The notes under the pieces: model-generated
Databases searched by the model: none
The model's input: the letters and a program-made list of their open reading frames with translations, nothing else
Told to the model about the DNA's origin: nothing
Made by a program: the position numbers and the translations under genes
Assembly: GCA_044360075.1 (NCBI GenBank)
Contig: JBIKLA010000011.1
Location: 49,645 to 113,644 of the forward strand
Length of the DNA stretch: 64,000 nucleotides
DNA from: OMII01 sp947467385
GTDB lineage: Bacteria; Bdellovibrionota_C; UBA2361; OMII01
Reading direction: 5' to 3'
Part shown: piece by piece, positions 35,079 to 42,295 of the stretch
How the letters are laid out: every line of letters begins with the position of its first letter
Position numbering within the stretch: the stretch's first letter is position 1

Positions 35079-36203
35079 ATGAAAGCTTCGATCCCAAACG
35101 GCATCTGCGAGGCGCTCCGAGAGCGCCGGGAGGAGGGTGCGCTTCGAACTCTCGTCAAGCCGGGAACGGGCATCGATCTCTGCTCTAATGACTATCTCGG
35201 GATATCGCGGCTGCTCGTGCCAGAAGCCGGGAGCGGAGCCACAGGCTCAAGGCTCGTAAGCGGCAACAGCGCCGAGCACGAAGCGCTTGAGGCGTTCCTG
35301 GCCGAATTTCACCAGGCAGAGGCCGCGCTTGTGTTCAGTTCTGGCTACGAAGCCAACGTAGGTCTGCTCGGGAGCATCGGTTCCCGCGGCGACACGATCA
35401 TTTACGATGAGCTCGTGCACGCCTCCATGCGAGATGGGGTGCGGCTGAGCGCCGCCCGGTCGTTTTCATTCAGGCATAACGACCCCTGCGACCTGCGCAA
35501 GAAGATCGCACATGGACGAGGGGAGGTGTTCGTTGCGGTGGAGTCGATCTACTCCATGGATGGCCACGACGCCCCGCTACGCGAGCTCGTGGAGGTATGC
35601 CGGGAGCGCGGCGCTTTCCTCATCGTCGACGAGGCGCATGCCACCGGCCTCTATGGCTCTCGGGGCGAGGGGCTCATTCAGTCCCTGAACTTGCAACCGG
35701 AAACCTTTGCCCGTATCCACACCTTCGGCAAAGCGCTGGGTTACCGCGGGGCTACGGTCGTTGGATCCAAGGAGCTGCGCGAGTACCTGATCAACTTCGC
35801 ACGATCCTTTATTTACTCAACGGCGTGCGACAGCGCGATGGTGCGCACTATTCGCCGCGCCTACGATATTATGCGCGAGCTCAACCAGGAGCGCGCCGAG
35901 CTTTTCGACCGGGTGCAATTCTTCAAGCAGCTGCGAGAGCACAATCCGGGGCTGGCATTTCTCATCTCCGATTCCCCGATACAGGGTGTCATCATTCCGG
36001 GTAACAGCTCAGTTCTCAGGGCGGAGGAAGAGCTCAAGCGCCATGGCTATTTCGCACGCGGAATTCGCTCGCCGACCGTCCCGTCCGGCCAGGAGCGCAT
36101 CCGTCTCTGCCTGCACAGCTTCAACTCGCGCGAAGAGATAGCAGGCGCCGTTGGGCTGCTGGCCTCGCATGCCCGCCAGGGGGGGCTCTCACATGTCGCA
36201 TGA
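35079..36203 (+). CDS. AONS-family PLP enzyme (8-amino-7-oxononanoate synthase-like)
   Basis: The alpha-oxoamine synthase motifs are present: NDYLGIS, SGYEANVG, HASMRDG, VDEAHATGLYG and the PLP lysine in HTFGKALG (Lys218). Members condense an acyl thioester with an amino acid: BioF uses alanine for biotin, and relatives use serine, glycine or cysteate for sphingoid or sulfonolipid bases. No other biotin gene is nearby; instead the stop overlaps an atypical ketosynthase by 11 bases. BioF is the default, but lipid base synthesis is a serious alternative. Length (374 aa) is slightly short. Confidence 0.85.
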   Translation: MKASIPNGICEALRERREEGALRTLVKPGTGIDLCSNDYLGISRLLVPEAGSGATGSRLVSGNSAEHEALEAFLAEFHQAEAALVFSSGYEANVGLLGSIGSRGDTIIYDELVHASMRDGVRLSAARSFSFRHNDPCDLRKKIAHGRGEVFVAVESIYSMDGHDAPLRELVEVCRERGAFLIVDEAHATGLYGSRGEGLIQSLNLQPETFARIHTFGKALGYRGATVVGSKELREYLINFARSFIYSTACDSAMVRTIRRAYDIMRELNQERAELFDRVQFFKQLREHNPGLAFLISDSPIQGVIIPGNSSVLRAEEELKRHGYFARGIRSPTVPSGQERIRLCLHSFNSREEIAGAVGLLASHARQGGLSHVA

Positions 36204-37386
36204 GCCGCTTATCCTGCGCGGGCTTGCCACGCTCTCGCCACTCGGGGCCTCGGCCGAGGAGTGCGCCCGCTCCGTTCAGTGGCACGTCCCCGTGACTGAG
36301 CAGCTTTCAGGTGTTCCCACCTTTCCGCTTGCGGCGTCAGCCCTCGCCAAGCTACGTGAGGTGCAGCTGGAGCCTCGCTTCGAGGGTCTCGATCGAGCAG
36401 CGCTCTTGGCTATCGCCGCGGCCCGGGAGTCACGGCTCGCATGCGCGGGTCGCGTTCCGGTCCCGGGATGCGTCTCGATCGGCTCCGCCCGCGGCGCCAC
36501 GCACTCGCTTGAGCGCACGATGAGGCAGCACCTGCTTGGCGAAGAAGCACTCGCTCCCCACACGTCCCCTCTCACAACCGCCGGCAACATCTCCTCATGG
36601 GTGGCACAGGATGGCTTCGGCCGCAGCACCAACGGTGGTGCAATCGCATCGATCGGCACTTCGATGACCTGCACATCAGCTTTCCACTCGCTCCTCATTG
36701 CCCACGCATTTGTGAGGTCCGGCATGGCGTCATCAGCGCTCTTCGGCGGAACCGAATCGTGCCTCACCGAGTACACCATCGCGCAGCTCAAGGCCCTCCG
36801 CATCTACTCCCGCGGCGGCGCTTGGCCCTGCACGCCGTGCCTGCGCGCAGAAACGCTCGCCAACTCAGTCACGCTCGGCGAGGGCGCCGGCTGCGCGTTT
36901 CTCCTTAAGGCCGACGGAACTTTCGTGCCAGGTGACATGACACTGCTCGGCCTCGGCTGGTCTCTTGAGAGCACGCCGTCAGCCACGGGCATCTCAGAGG
37001 ATGGAGAGGGGTTTGCAACAGCAATGCGCAACGCCATCTGCGGTCTTCCTCCGGGGCGGCGCGTCGACTGCGTGGTCCTGCACGCACCGGGCACGAGCAA
37101 GGGAGACGAAGCAGAGCTGCGAGCCGTTAGGCGAGTGCTGCCTCATGCCCCGATGTGCACGACAAAACACCTGACCGGTCACACCTACGGCGCGTCGGGC
37201 ATGGTGAGCCTCGCTTTGGCGCAGGCACTCTTAGGCGAGTGTGGATGGCCGGGCTTCCCATACCCCTCGCAAGCTGAATCGGTGCCTTTTGAGGCCCCAA
37301 GGACGGTGCTTATCAACACGGCCGGCTTCGGGGGCAACTCTATTGCCGTCATCGTCGGGGCCCCGAATCCGCTGCCCGCAAGGTAA
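36193..37386 (+). CDS. Beta-ketoacyl synthase-like protein with altered active site
   Basis: The thiolase-fold ketosynthase pattern is clear: nucleophile Cys160 in SMTCTSAFHS, second His330 in KHLTGHTYGASG and the C-terminal NTAGFGGNS. The first catalytic His of FabF (consensus NAHGTST) is Pro299 here, in HAPGTSKGD, with a His two residues earlier. The enzyme may therefore decarboxylate or transfer acyl groups differently from FabF, or act as a chain-length partner. I recall similar HAPGT ketosynthases beside bioF-like genes in Bacteroidetes. It starts within the AONS gene (ATG 36193), so the two are coupled and probably act in one pathway. Confidence 0.85.
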   Translation: MSHEPLILRGLATLSPLGASAEECARSVQWHVPVTEQLSGVPTFPLAASALAKLREVQLEPRFEGLDRAALLAIAAARESRLACAGRVPVPGCVSIGSARGATHSLERTMRQHLLGEEALAPHTSPLTTAGNISSWVAQDGFGRSTNGGAIASIGTSMTCTSAFHSLLIAHAFVRSGMASSALFGGTESCLTEYTIAQLKALRIYSRGGAWPCTPCLRAETLANSVTLGEGAGCAFLLKADGTFVPGDMTLLGLGWSLESTPSATGISEDGEGFATAMRNAICGLPPGRRVDCVVLHAPGTSKGDEAELRAVRRVLPHAPMCTTKHLTGHTYGASGMVSLALAQALLGECGWPGFPYPSQAESVPFEAPRTVLINTAGFGGNSIAVIVGAPNPLPAR

Positions 37387-37449
37387 CCCCCTAATGCGCC
37401 TAATCTTACGCCCTGGGTGTTGCCACTGGTTCAGCTCGCGTAGCGGTTG

Positions 37450-37515
37450 AAACTTCCCCGGTTTTAAGCTACAACCCACGGTTCTGGAACGGGCGCGAAA
37501 GGCTAAACTTCCCCG
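37450..37515. repeat. Direct repeat AAACTTCCCCG upstream of the bL33 gene
   Basis: AAACTTCCCCG occurs at 37450-37460 and 37505-37515, 55 bases apart, in the 170-base leader of rpmG. It may be a regulatory element or chance; no clear promoter hexamers flank it. Confidence 0.3.
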
Positions 37516-37557
37516 ATGGAAGATTTTAGGGCGCCGAACAGGTGAGGGAAATACCGT

Positions 37558-37794
37558 ATGGCCAAGGCCGCAAAAGAGACTTTCTTCCTGATTTCATCCG
37601 AGGGAACGGGCTACTTCTATACCAACCGCAAGAACAAGAAGAAGGGCAAGGGCGAGAACAAGCTCAAGGTCCGGAAGTACGATCCGGTCGCCCGCAAGCA
37701 CGTTCTTTTTGAGGACAAGAAGCTCTCCAAGCTTAAGAAGAAGTACGCGCCGAGCGCCGCCTCGGGTGACACCGAGCCGTCCAAGAAGAGCTAG
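37558..37794 (+). CDS. rpmG: Ribosomal protein bL33 with C-terminal extension
   Basis: The bL33 pattern is present: SEGTGYFYTNRKNKK, KVRKYDPVARKHVLF and a Lys-rich end. It lacks the CxxC pairs of the zinc-binding form. Normal length is about 50-55 residues; here about 20 extra residues (KKKYAPSAASGDTEPSKKS) follow. GAGGG lies near the ATG. It is part of the 50S subunit near the E site. The pseudo-ATPase follows 29 bases later. Confidence 0.93.
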   Translation: MAKAAKETFFLISSEGTGYFYTNRKNKKKGKGENKLKVRKYDPVARKHVLFEDKKLSKLKKKYAPSAASGDTEPSKKS

Positions 37795-37823
37795 TAGGGC
37801 CGCCTAGAGCTTTAGAGGAGCCC

Positions 37824-39713
37824 ATGATTCTTGCCGCGCAGCCCCAACCCGGTTTGGCAAGCGGAACCGACGGCTCTCAATCCCCATCGGCTCCTTCGTC
37901 AAGCCAGGCACCCAAGACGGGCCCGCAACAGTCGGCGCACGCAGCAAGAGCTGTGAGAATTCATCCGGCAATCACGCAGCTTGCCGTAGGTATCGCCCTA
38001 ATCGCTGCAAGTATTGTGGCCTACTGGCTCACAGAATCTGGCCTTGACCAGGAGAGATTCTCTTTCTTGACGCTCTCTCTTGCCGGTCTTTCAGCGGTAG
38101 TGGCGCTGTTCGAGTCAACGCAAATCTTGCTCAGCCGCGACCGCTTCTCAAACCCGCTCTCACTCTTTCCGGGCGCGGGGGTGGCCCTAATAAGCCTCGC
38201 CGCTGTCGCAACGGCGACCATCTCTCCGGGCCCAGCCAACTGGGCCATGACAACGGGCCCAGCTCTTGCTGCGGGAGTGTTCCTGGTTATCCGAGCATCG
38301 ATCGTTCGCTACTGCAACACAGATAGGAATGGCGGGCACCTCTTCTTCCCAGCCCACTACGTTCCCTCGCAGGTCAAGCTCGGGGATCTCTTTACCCTGC
38401 AGCCTGGGATGGTCGCGCCGGTCGATGCGCGCATCGACAGCGGCAGCTGCGCGCTCCTGGAGCGCTACCTGTCGCCCGAGCCGCACTTTACGGTGAAGGA
38501 CGAGACCGATATAGTTTTCGCCGGCTCTGAGGTGGTCGGTGGTCAGGCCCAGCTCACCGCCCTCTCGGGCTACGAGGATTCCTGTCTGCGCAGCCTTGAG
38601 CGGCTCGTGGAGCCGAAGCTAGAGAAGGTCGGCACAAGCCTTCTTCAGGAGGACCTGCGGGCTCGCACGGCCACCGCTTACATCCTGCTCTTCATTTCAG
38701 TTGCTTCGGCCATCTTGTGGGACGAGCGGGCCGGCAGGGCCTGGGAGGTCCTGAGCGCCGCTGGCCTCGTTCTCTTTTCCTCTGTGGTGTACCAGCTGGG
38801 CGACCTTCTCTTTGCGAGGCGCCGGGAGCTAGGCCGTTCGTGGGCACGTCGTGGGCTTGTCATTACCTCGGAGAGCAGCATTCGGAACCTATGCGCCGTC
38901 TCCAAGGTGCTCATCGACCCTAGCAGGCTTGATGTCGGTTCACTCATAGAAGCTCGCGAGCTTGAGATACTGGATGATCGGGTCGGGCGCGAGGAGCTGT
39001 GCGAATGCCTCGCGTCGGTTTTAGGCCGGGCGGAAGATCCTGCCCTCGCTGCGGCGGGCGATCTGTGCCAACGGGTAGCTGGCGCTATAACACCTGAGCG
39101 GGCTCTTTCATTCAAGGAGTACGGAGGCAGCGGTGCGAGCGGCACCGTAAGGGGAGTGCCCGTTACGATTGGCACGGAGGAGCTTCTCGTTGAGCGCGGA
39201 ATTCTCATTCATCCCTCCGAGAGCAGTATTGAGGTGCCAGCCGATGAGCGCGCGCTCTTGGTGGCGATCGGGGGCGAGCTCGTGGCGCGCTTCTGGATTA
39301 AGTTTGGCCAAGCGGCTCTCTTTACGGGGCAGGATGGGCGGAGCCCGTGGGAGCCCGGAGTTCAGGCAGGCATCTCGCAAGGGACGGTCGGCGAGGTGAC
39401 GGCATCAACCCTGCTCGTGAGAGGCCAGGAATCTGACGTCCTAGGCCGGGGAGCTCCCGCCGAAGTTGCTCTCTTCAGCGGCGATCGGTTCGAGCTTCCA
39501 AAAGCGGCTGTCGTAGCCCTGGTTCCGAGGCTGTATGCGCTGCCGTCCCTACTGCGCGAATGCAACGCCCAGGCGAGGCTTATTGAGCGCGGCAGGGTCC
39601 TGATTGCGTTCGGAACCTTTGTGTCGATCTCGGTGGTCTTTCTGGGCTTCTTCTCGCCTCTGGTCGCCTCTCTAGCGGTAGCCCTGGTCGCTGCCGTCCT
39701 TTTTCTTCTGTAG
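37824..39713 (+). CDS. P-type ATPase-like membrane protein lacking catalytic motifs
   Basis: The order of parts matches a heavy-metal P-type ATPase: membrane helices (about 50-165), an actuator-like domain (LGDLFTLQPGMVAPVDARI, then ETDIVFAGSEVVGGQAQL), two helices, a segment equal to the start of the P-domain (LVITSESSIRNLCAVSKVLI), an N-domain-like GTVRGVPVTIGTEELL, and two final helices. However, the TGES loop reads SPEPHF, the phosphorylation DKTGT reads DPSRL (Asp365 kept, the rest lost) and no GDGxND is present. It should not pump by the usual cycle and may be a structural or regulatory pseudoenzyme. The N-terminal 40 residues are Pro/Ser/Gln-rich. GAGGAG precedes the ATG. Confidence 0.75.
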   Translation: MILAAQPQPGLASGTDGSQSPSAPSSSQAPKTGPQQSAHAARAVRIHPAITQLAVGIALIAASIVAYWLTESGLDQERFSFLTLSLAGLSAVVALFESTQILLSRDRFSNPLSLFPGAGVALISLAAVATATISPGPANWAMTTGPALAAGVFLVIRASIVRYCNTDRNGGHLFFPAHYVPSQVKLGDLFTLQPGMVAPVDARIDSGSCALLERYLSPEPHFTVKDETDIVFAGSEVVGGQAQLTALSGYEDSCLRSLERLVEPKLEKVGTSLLQEDLRARTATAYILLFISVASAILWDERAGRAWEVLSAAGLVLFSSVVYQLGDLLFARRRELGRSWARRGLVITSESSIRNLCAVSKVLIDPSRLDVGSLIEARELEILDDRVGREELCECLASVLGRAEDPALAAAGDLCQRVAGAITPERALSFKEYGGSGASGTVRGVPVTIGTEELLVERGILIHPSESSIEVPADERALLVAIGGELVARFWIKFGQAALFTGQDGRSPWEPGVQAGISQGTVGEVTASTLLVRGQESDVLGRGAPAEVALFSGDRFELPKAAVVALVPRLYALPSLLRECNAQARLIERGRVLIAFGTFVSISVVFLGFFSPLVASLAVALVAAVLFLL

Positions 39714-39808
39714 GGTCCTACTCTAGGGCTCTGCGTAGCCTCCGGCTCCGTGGAATGGTCGGGCGTGGCCGTCAGTGGCTCTTCGTCGAATTATGCCTGC
39801 AATCTCAC

Positions 39809-39882
39809 AATCAGACGGGGACACACCCCCCTCATGAGAATCGAACCGAGGGCAGTGGCATCCGAATTATGAAGGTCTGATT
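39809..39882. other. Inverted repeat AATCAGAC/GTCTGATT in a short intergenic gap
   Basis: AATCAGAC (39809-39816) and GTCTGATT (39875-39882) could close a 58-base loop that itself contains GGGG/CCCC and a GAATTATG copy, also found at 39787. It lies in the 227-base gap after the pseudo-ATPase gene. It could be a weak end structure or small RNA; nothing else is visible in the gap. Confidence 0.25.
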
Positions 39883-39940
39883 CAGCTTCGGCGAGAGCCT
39901 TCTCGCTAACATGCTGGAATCTTTTATTCGGGAGGCGAGA

Positions 39941-40303
39941 ATGACATACGGCGATTGTGAGGTTTTAAAGGGTTCTGATTCCGGTTTCGCCACATCGGTC
40001 ATCGATGAACTTCTCGACGGTTCAAAGGGTTACGCAAACGGGCCAGAGAGGGCGCTTCTTTCCGCCCTGCTATTCGATGGGGTGCAAGCATACATTCATT
40101 ATGCGCTTGCCTCGGCACCGAAGGAGAAAGCCCGCTATACGGAGGCTTTTCACTGGGTGATGGACACCGGCGTAGAATACGCCTTCTCATTCAACAACGT
40201 GTGCGAGGCTCTCGGACTAAACCCCGATTATCTTCGTTTCGGGTTGGCGAACGCCTCCACCAGCCTCCTTAGTGAGGCGGGCAAGTCCAGGCGAAACTTT
40301 TAG
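39941..40303 (+). CDS. Small helical protein, paralogue of the gene at 41123
   Basis: The 120-aa product contains ERALLSALLFDGVQAYI, a Trp in EAFHWVMDTG and FSFNNVCEALGLNPDYLRFG. The same frame of conserved residues (ELRLLAAVLQRAI, ARSWLM, LSFRFICEALDLDLESLR) occurs in the small gene at 41123, so they are paralogues. I recall this short domain in other delta-type bacteria but know of no function. GGAGG lies five bases before the ATG at 39941, favouring it over ATG 39911. The stop overlaps the convergent yacG by 4 bases. Confidence 0.7.
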   Translation: MTYGDCEVLKGSDSGFATSVIDELLDGSKGYANGPERALLSALLFDGVQAYIHYALASAPKEKARYTEAFHWVMDTGVEYAFSFNNVCEALGLNPDYLRFGLANASTSLLSEAGKSRRNF

Positions 40304-40521
40304 GAGTCCTCCTCATCCTGCCGATCCGGCTCAGTTGTGGCCGGATCGGCAGCTATTTTGTAGCCCTCGTTAAACCACTTCGACAGGTCCTGCATTCGGC
40401 ATCGGGCCGAACAGAACGGCCCAATACCCTCGGAGCCCGGCTGAAGCGGCGCTCCGCACTGACGGCACGAGAGAGTCCGCGCGTGCTTGCGTTTCGGAGG
40501 GGAGTCTTTCTGAGAACTCAT
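40300..40521 (-). CDS. yacG: YacG-type zinc protein (DNA gyrase inhibitor family)
   Basis: The four zinc cysteines appear as CRQCGAPL and FCSARCRMQDLSKWFNEGYK, the YacG (DUF329) signature. E. coli YacG binds GyrB and blocks DNA binding by gyrase. Length 73 aa is normal. In many bacteria yacG sits next to coaE; here it follows the small unknown gene at 40545 on the same strand, 23 bases away. Confidence 0.9.
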   Translation of the reverse strand: MSSQKDSPPKRKHARTLSCRQCGAPLQPGSEGIGPFCSARCRMQDLSKWFNEGYKIAADPATTEPDRQDEEDS

Positions 40522-40544
40522 GGAATCAAAGTTGGAACTGCGGT

Positions 40545-40805
40545 TTACTTGGTGCGAATTCTTAGCTCGCGTACGCCCGTGGCGTCTTGGGCAATAAGCT
40601 CAAGGTGCTGCAACGAGCCGCCCTTCTTAAAGTAGCCCTCGTCGTCCTCATTGGCAAATTCGATAAAGAGGATGTCTGACTCGAAATGGTAGGCCTTAAC
40701 TCGTCGTACGCGGTCGAGAAGCCCCAACTGAAGCTTTTCATCTAATTCATTGACCAGTCTTTCCCAAAGGACGGGGTTGTTTCCTTTTGCTGATCCGCTG
40801 GTCAT
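40545..40805 (-). CDS. Small protein resembling the DnaX tau C-terminal fold
   Basis: The 86-aa product has the pattern VLWERLVNELDEKLQLGLLD, then a hydrophobic strand DILFIEF and a helical end. This W-helix-strand order recalls the C-terminal domain of the tau subunit or related DnaX-like domains, but the match is weak. AAGGG lies seven bases before ATG 40805; an upstream start at 40838 is less likely. It is probably co-transcribed with yacG. Confidence 0.6.
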   Translation of the reverse strand: MTSGSAKGNNPVLWERLVNELDEKLQLGLLDRVRRVKAYHFESDILFIEFANEDDEGYFKKGGSLQHLELIAQDATGVRELRIRTK

Positions 40806-41033
40806 GGGGCACCCTTCAATATGCTTAACGCTGCTCACGTGCCGTTAAACCACGACCCGTAGTCAGTTATCATCACCGGCAATAGGTTCATACATCTCGC
40901 TCGCGTGGCGACCCGCCGACCAGCCGGGAAGCCCGGTCGCAGGGAACACGTGTCCGTCTGAGAGGTGAAACAAACACCCTCATATATTGATTATAACTTT
41001 TTAGGGAAGTTGCGGAAAAGGAGGAAAAATATA

Positions 41034-41075
41034 AGGGCGCAAAACTACCAGGCAATTCAGGTAGTTTTGCGCCCT
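41034..41075 (-). terminator. Perfect 16-bp stem-loop, probable terminator of the 41123 gene
   Basis: AGGGCGCAAAACTACC (41034-41049) and GGTAGTTTTGCGCCCT (41060-41075) pair perfectly around a 10-base loop. On the minus strand it is followed by TTATATTTTTCC, matching a terminator 48 bases after the stop of the small paralogue gene. The stem is unusually long and perfect. Between it and 40806 no gene is visible; a CCGGG-AAG-CCCGG hairpin lies near 40925. Confidence 0.6.
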
Positions 41076-41122
41076 ATTGAGAGCCACGAGAGCCCTATGG
41101 GGTCCTCGTACGAACGTGCTCC

Positions 41123-41413
41123 TTACGCGATAGCGTCTGAGGAGGCATAGTCACGAGCCTGCGCCTCAGCCTGGCGGCCGATAGCTTTACGAAGGCTCTC
41201 CAAGTCGAGGTCAAGAGCCTCGCAGATGAAGCGGAACGAAAGCGGGGCATCCGTCGGCTCATCGTCCATAAGCCAAGAGCGCGCGCCATCCCTAACATCT
41301 CCCTCTCCCCCAATAAAGTCGTGGATCGCTCTCTGGAGAACTGCTGCAAGCAATCGCAGCTCAGGGATCGCACTACCCGAGGTCGGAACATCAGAATTCG
41401 ACCAGAATTTCAT
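41123..41413 (-). CDS. Small helical protein, paralogue of the gene at 39941
   Basis: The 96-aa product shares the domain seen at 39941: ELRLLAAVLQRAIHDFIGGE, a Trp-containing ARSWLMDDEPTD and LSFRFICEALDLDLESLRKA. AAGGGA precedes the ATG at 41413. The two copies flank yacG and the tau-like gene in opposite orientations. Function is unknown; the small size, helical content and an acidic loop before the SF..ICEAL motif suggest a protein-binding adaptor, which is inference. Confidence 0.68.
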   Translation of the reverse strand: MKFWSNSDVPTSGSAIPELRLLAAVLQRAIHDFIGGEGDVRDGARSWLMDDEPTDAPLSFRFICEALDLDLESLRKAIGRQAEAQARDYASSDAIA

Positions 41414-41533
41414 AATTGATTGTCCCTTCAAAAAGTAAAATAAGCGTTACTTGCTTCCGTCGGCTCACTTCGCTGCGACCTCACACAGAAACCGGCACGA
41501 CAACTACCGTGCAAACAGCCCTTGTTTTCGCAG

Positions 41534-41704
41534 CTACCTACAGAGACAGGCAACTAGTGTAACAACTTCGTCCCGCCAACCATGATTACCGTCACTCTTC
41601 ACTTCCCATCCACCCGAATCCGCCAACATACGGCGGTTAATGAGCGAAGCAGGGGAGCGACGAGCCTCGGCGCGCCTACGGCGGCGACTCTCCGGTTTTT
41701 CCAT
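41534..41704 (-). CDS. Possible small Arg-rich protein
   Basis: A 56-codon frame begins MEKPESRRRRRAEARR and ends with DEVVTLVACLCR. GAGG lies seven bases before the ATG at 41704. Support is otherwise thin: no known family, and the region looks mostly intergenic. Candidate only. Confidence 0.3.
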   Translation of the reverse strand: MEKPESRRRRRAEARRSPASLINRRMLADSGGWEVKSDGNHGWRDEVVTLVACLCR

Positions 41705-41793
41705 CAACTTGCCTCGGGGGGACCACACTACAGATCCCGTCCGAAGGCCAGCCGAGCTGCCGAAGCTAGTCAAGTCATGCGGCGAAAGGTCGC

Positions 41794-41818
41794 AAAAAAA
41801 GACGCCCAGTCAGGCGTC
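41794..41818 (-). terminator. Strong minus-strand terminator with no annotated gene upstream
   Basis: On the minus strand GACGCC-TGACTG-GGCGTC is followed by seven T residues (complement of 41794-41800). This is a textbook intrinsic terminator, yet the minus strand between it and 42295 has no open frame of note, which points to a non-coding transcript. Confidence 0.8.
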
Positions 41819-42110
41819 TATCTTTGAGGTACTCCTAACCACTCCCTCGCCAAGGCCAAACGAACCCTACCATGACCGCTCCGTCTAAAAACGTTCCGTT
41901 AAAAACGTTCGAATTTCCGGAGCCCACAGTTCATCGAAGGCCGATAGTTTATCGAGGGCGCACACGCTTCCGAAGGCATTTTAAGGCGCCTCCGAAGCTA
42001 CTTCAGGAGAAAGCGAATACCACTTTCGCTCGCACGATTTGCTTAATTCTTCAAGCAAACCGGAGCACGGACAATACGGCCCGCGAGATCGCTTTGTAAA
42101 GAAAAATCGT
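41794..42110 (-). ncRNA. Candidate structured RNA ending at the 41794 terminator
   Basis: Read on the minus strand, the 300 bases before the terminator contain several compact hairpins: TTTGCTT/AAGCAAA, AGCGAA/TTCGCT, CTTCGGAGGC/GCCTTCGGAAG (one mismatch) and CGATA-AAC-TATCG. No coding frame explains them. I checked for the hallmarks of tmRNA, RNase P RNA, SRP RNA and a tRNA end and did not find them. The 5' end is a guess. A 75-codon plus-strand frame (41872-42099) crosses it but lacks a binding site. AAAAACGTTC is repeated at 41887 and 41901. Confidence 0.4.
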
Positions 42111-42295
42111 ATGCCAATCCGAGAAAACTGAAGGCATAATGGGGCAAGATCCAATTAGTCCTTACCAGGCCTTAAATGTGCTCTCTAAAACAGTGTGGCC
42201 AGAAAATTCGGTTCTGTGGCCTGCAGATACCGGTTTTGGGGGCTGATTGAATATGATCTGGTACTTACGTATCATCCCCGTACTGAAGTTAACGC

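Noticed and set aside
39830..39870. GGTTCGATTCTC on the minus strand, resembling a tRNA T-arm
   Set aside because: The flanking bases cannot form the 5-bp T-stem and no acceptor or anticodon arm follows.
41872..42099. 75-codon plus-strand frame
   Set aside because: No ribosome binding site, atypical codon use, and it overlaps the minus-strand hairpins; kept only as a note under the RNA candidate.
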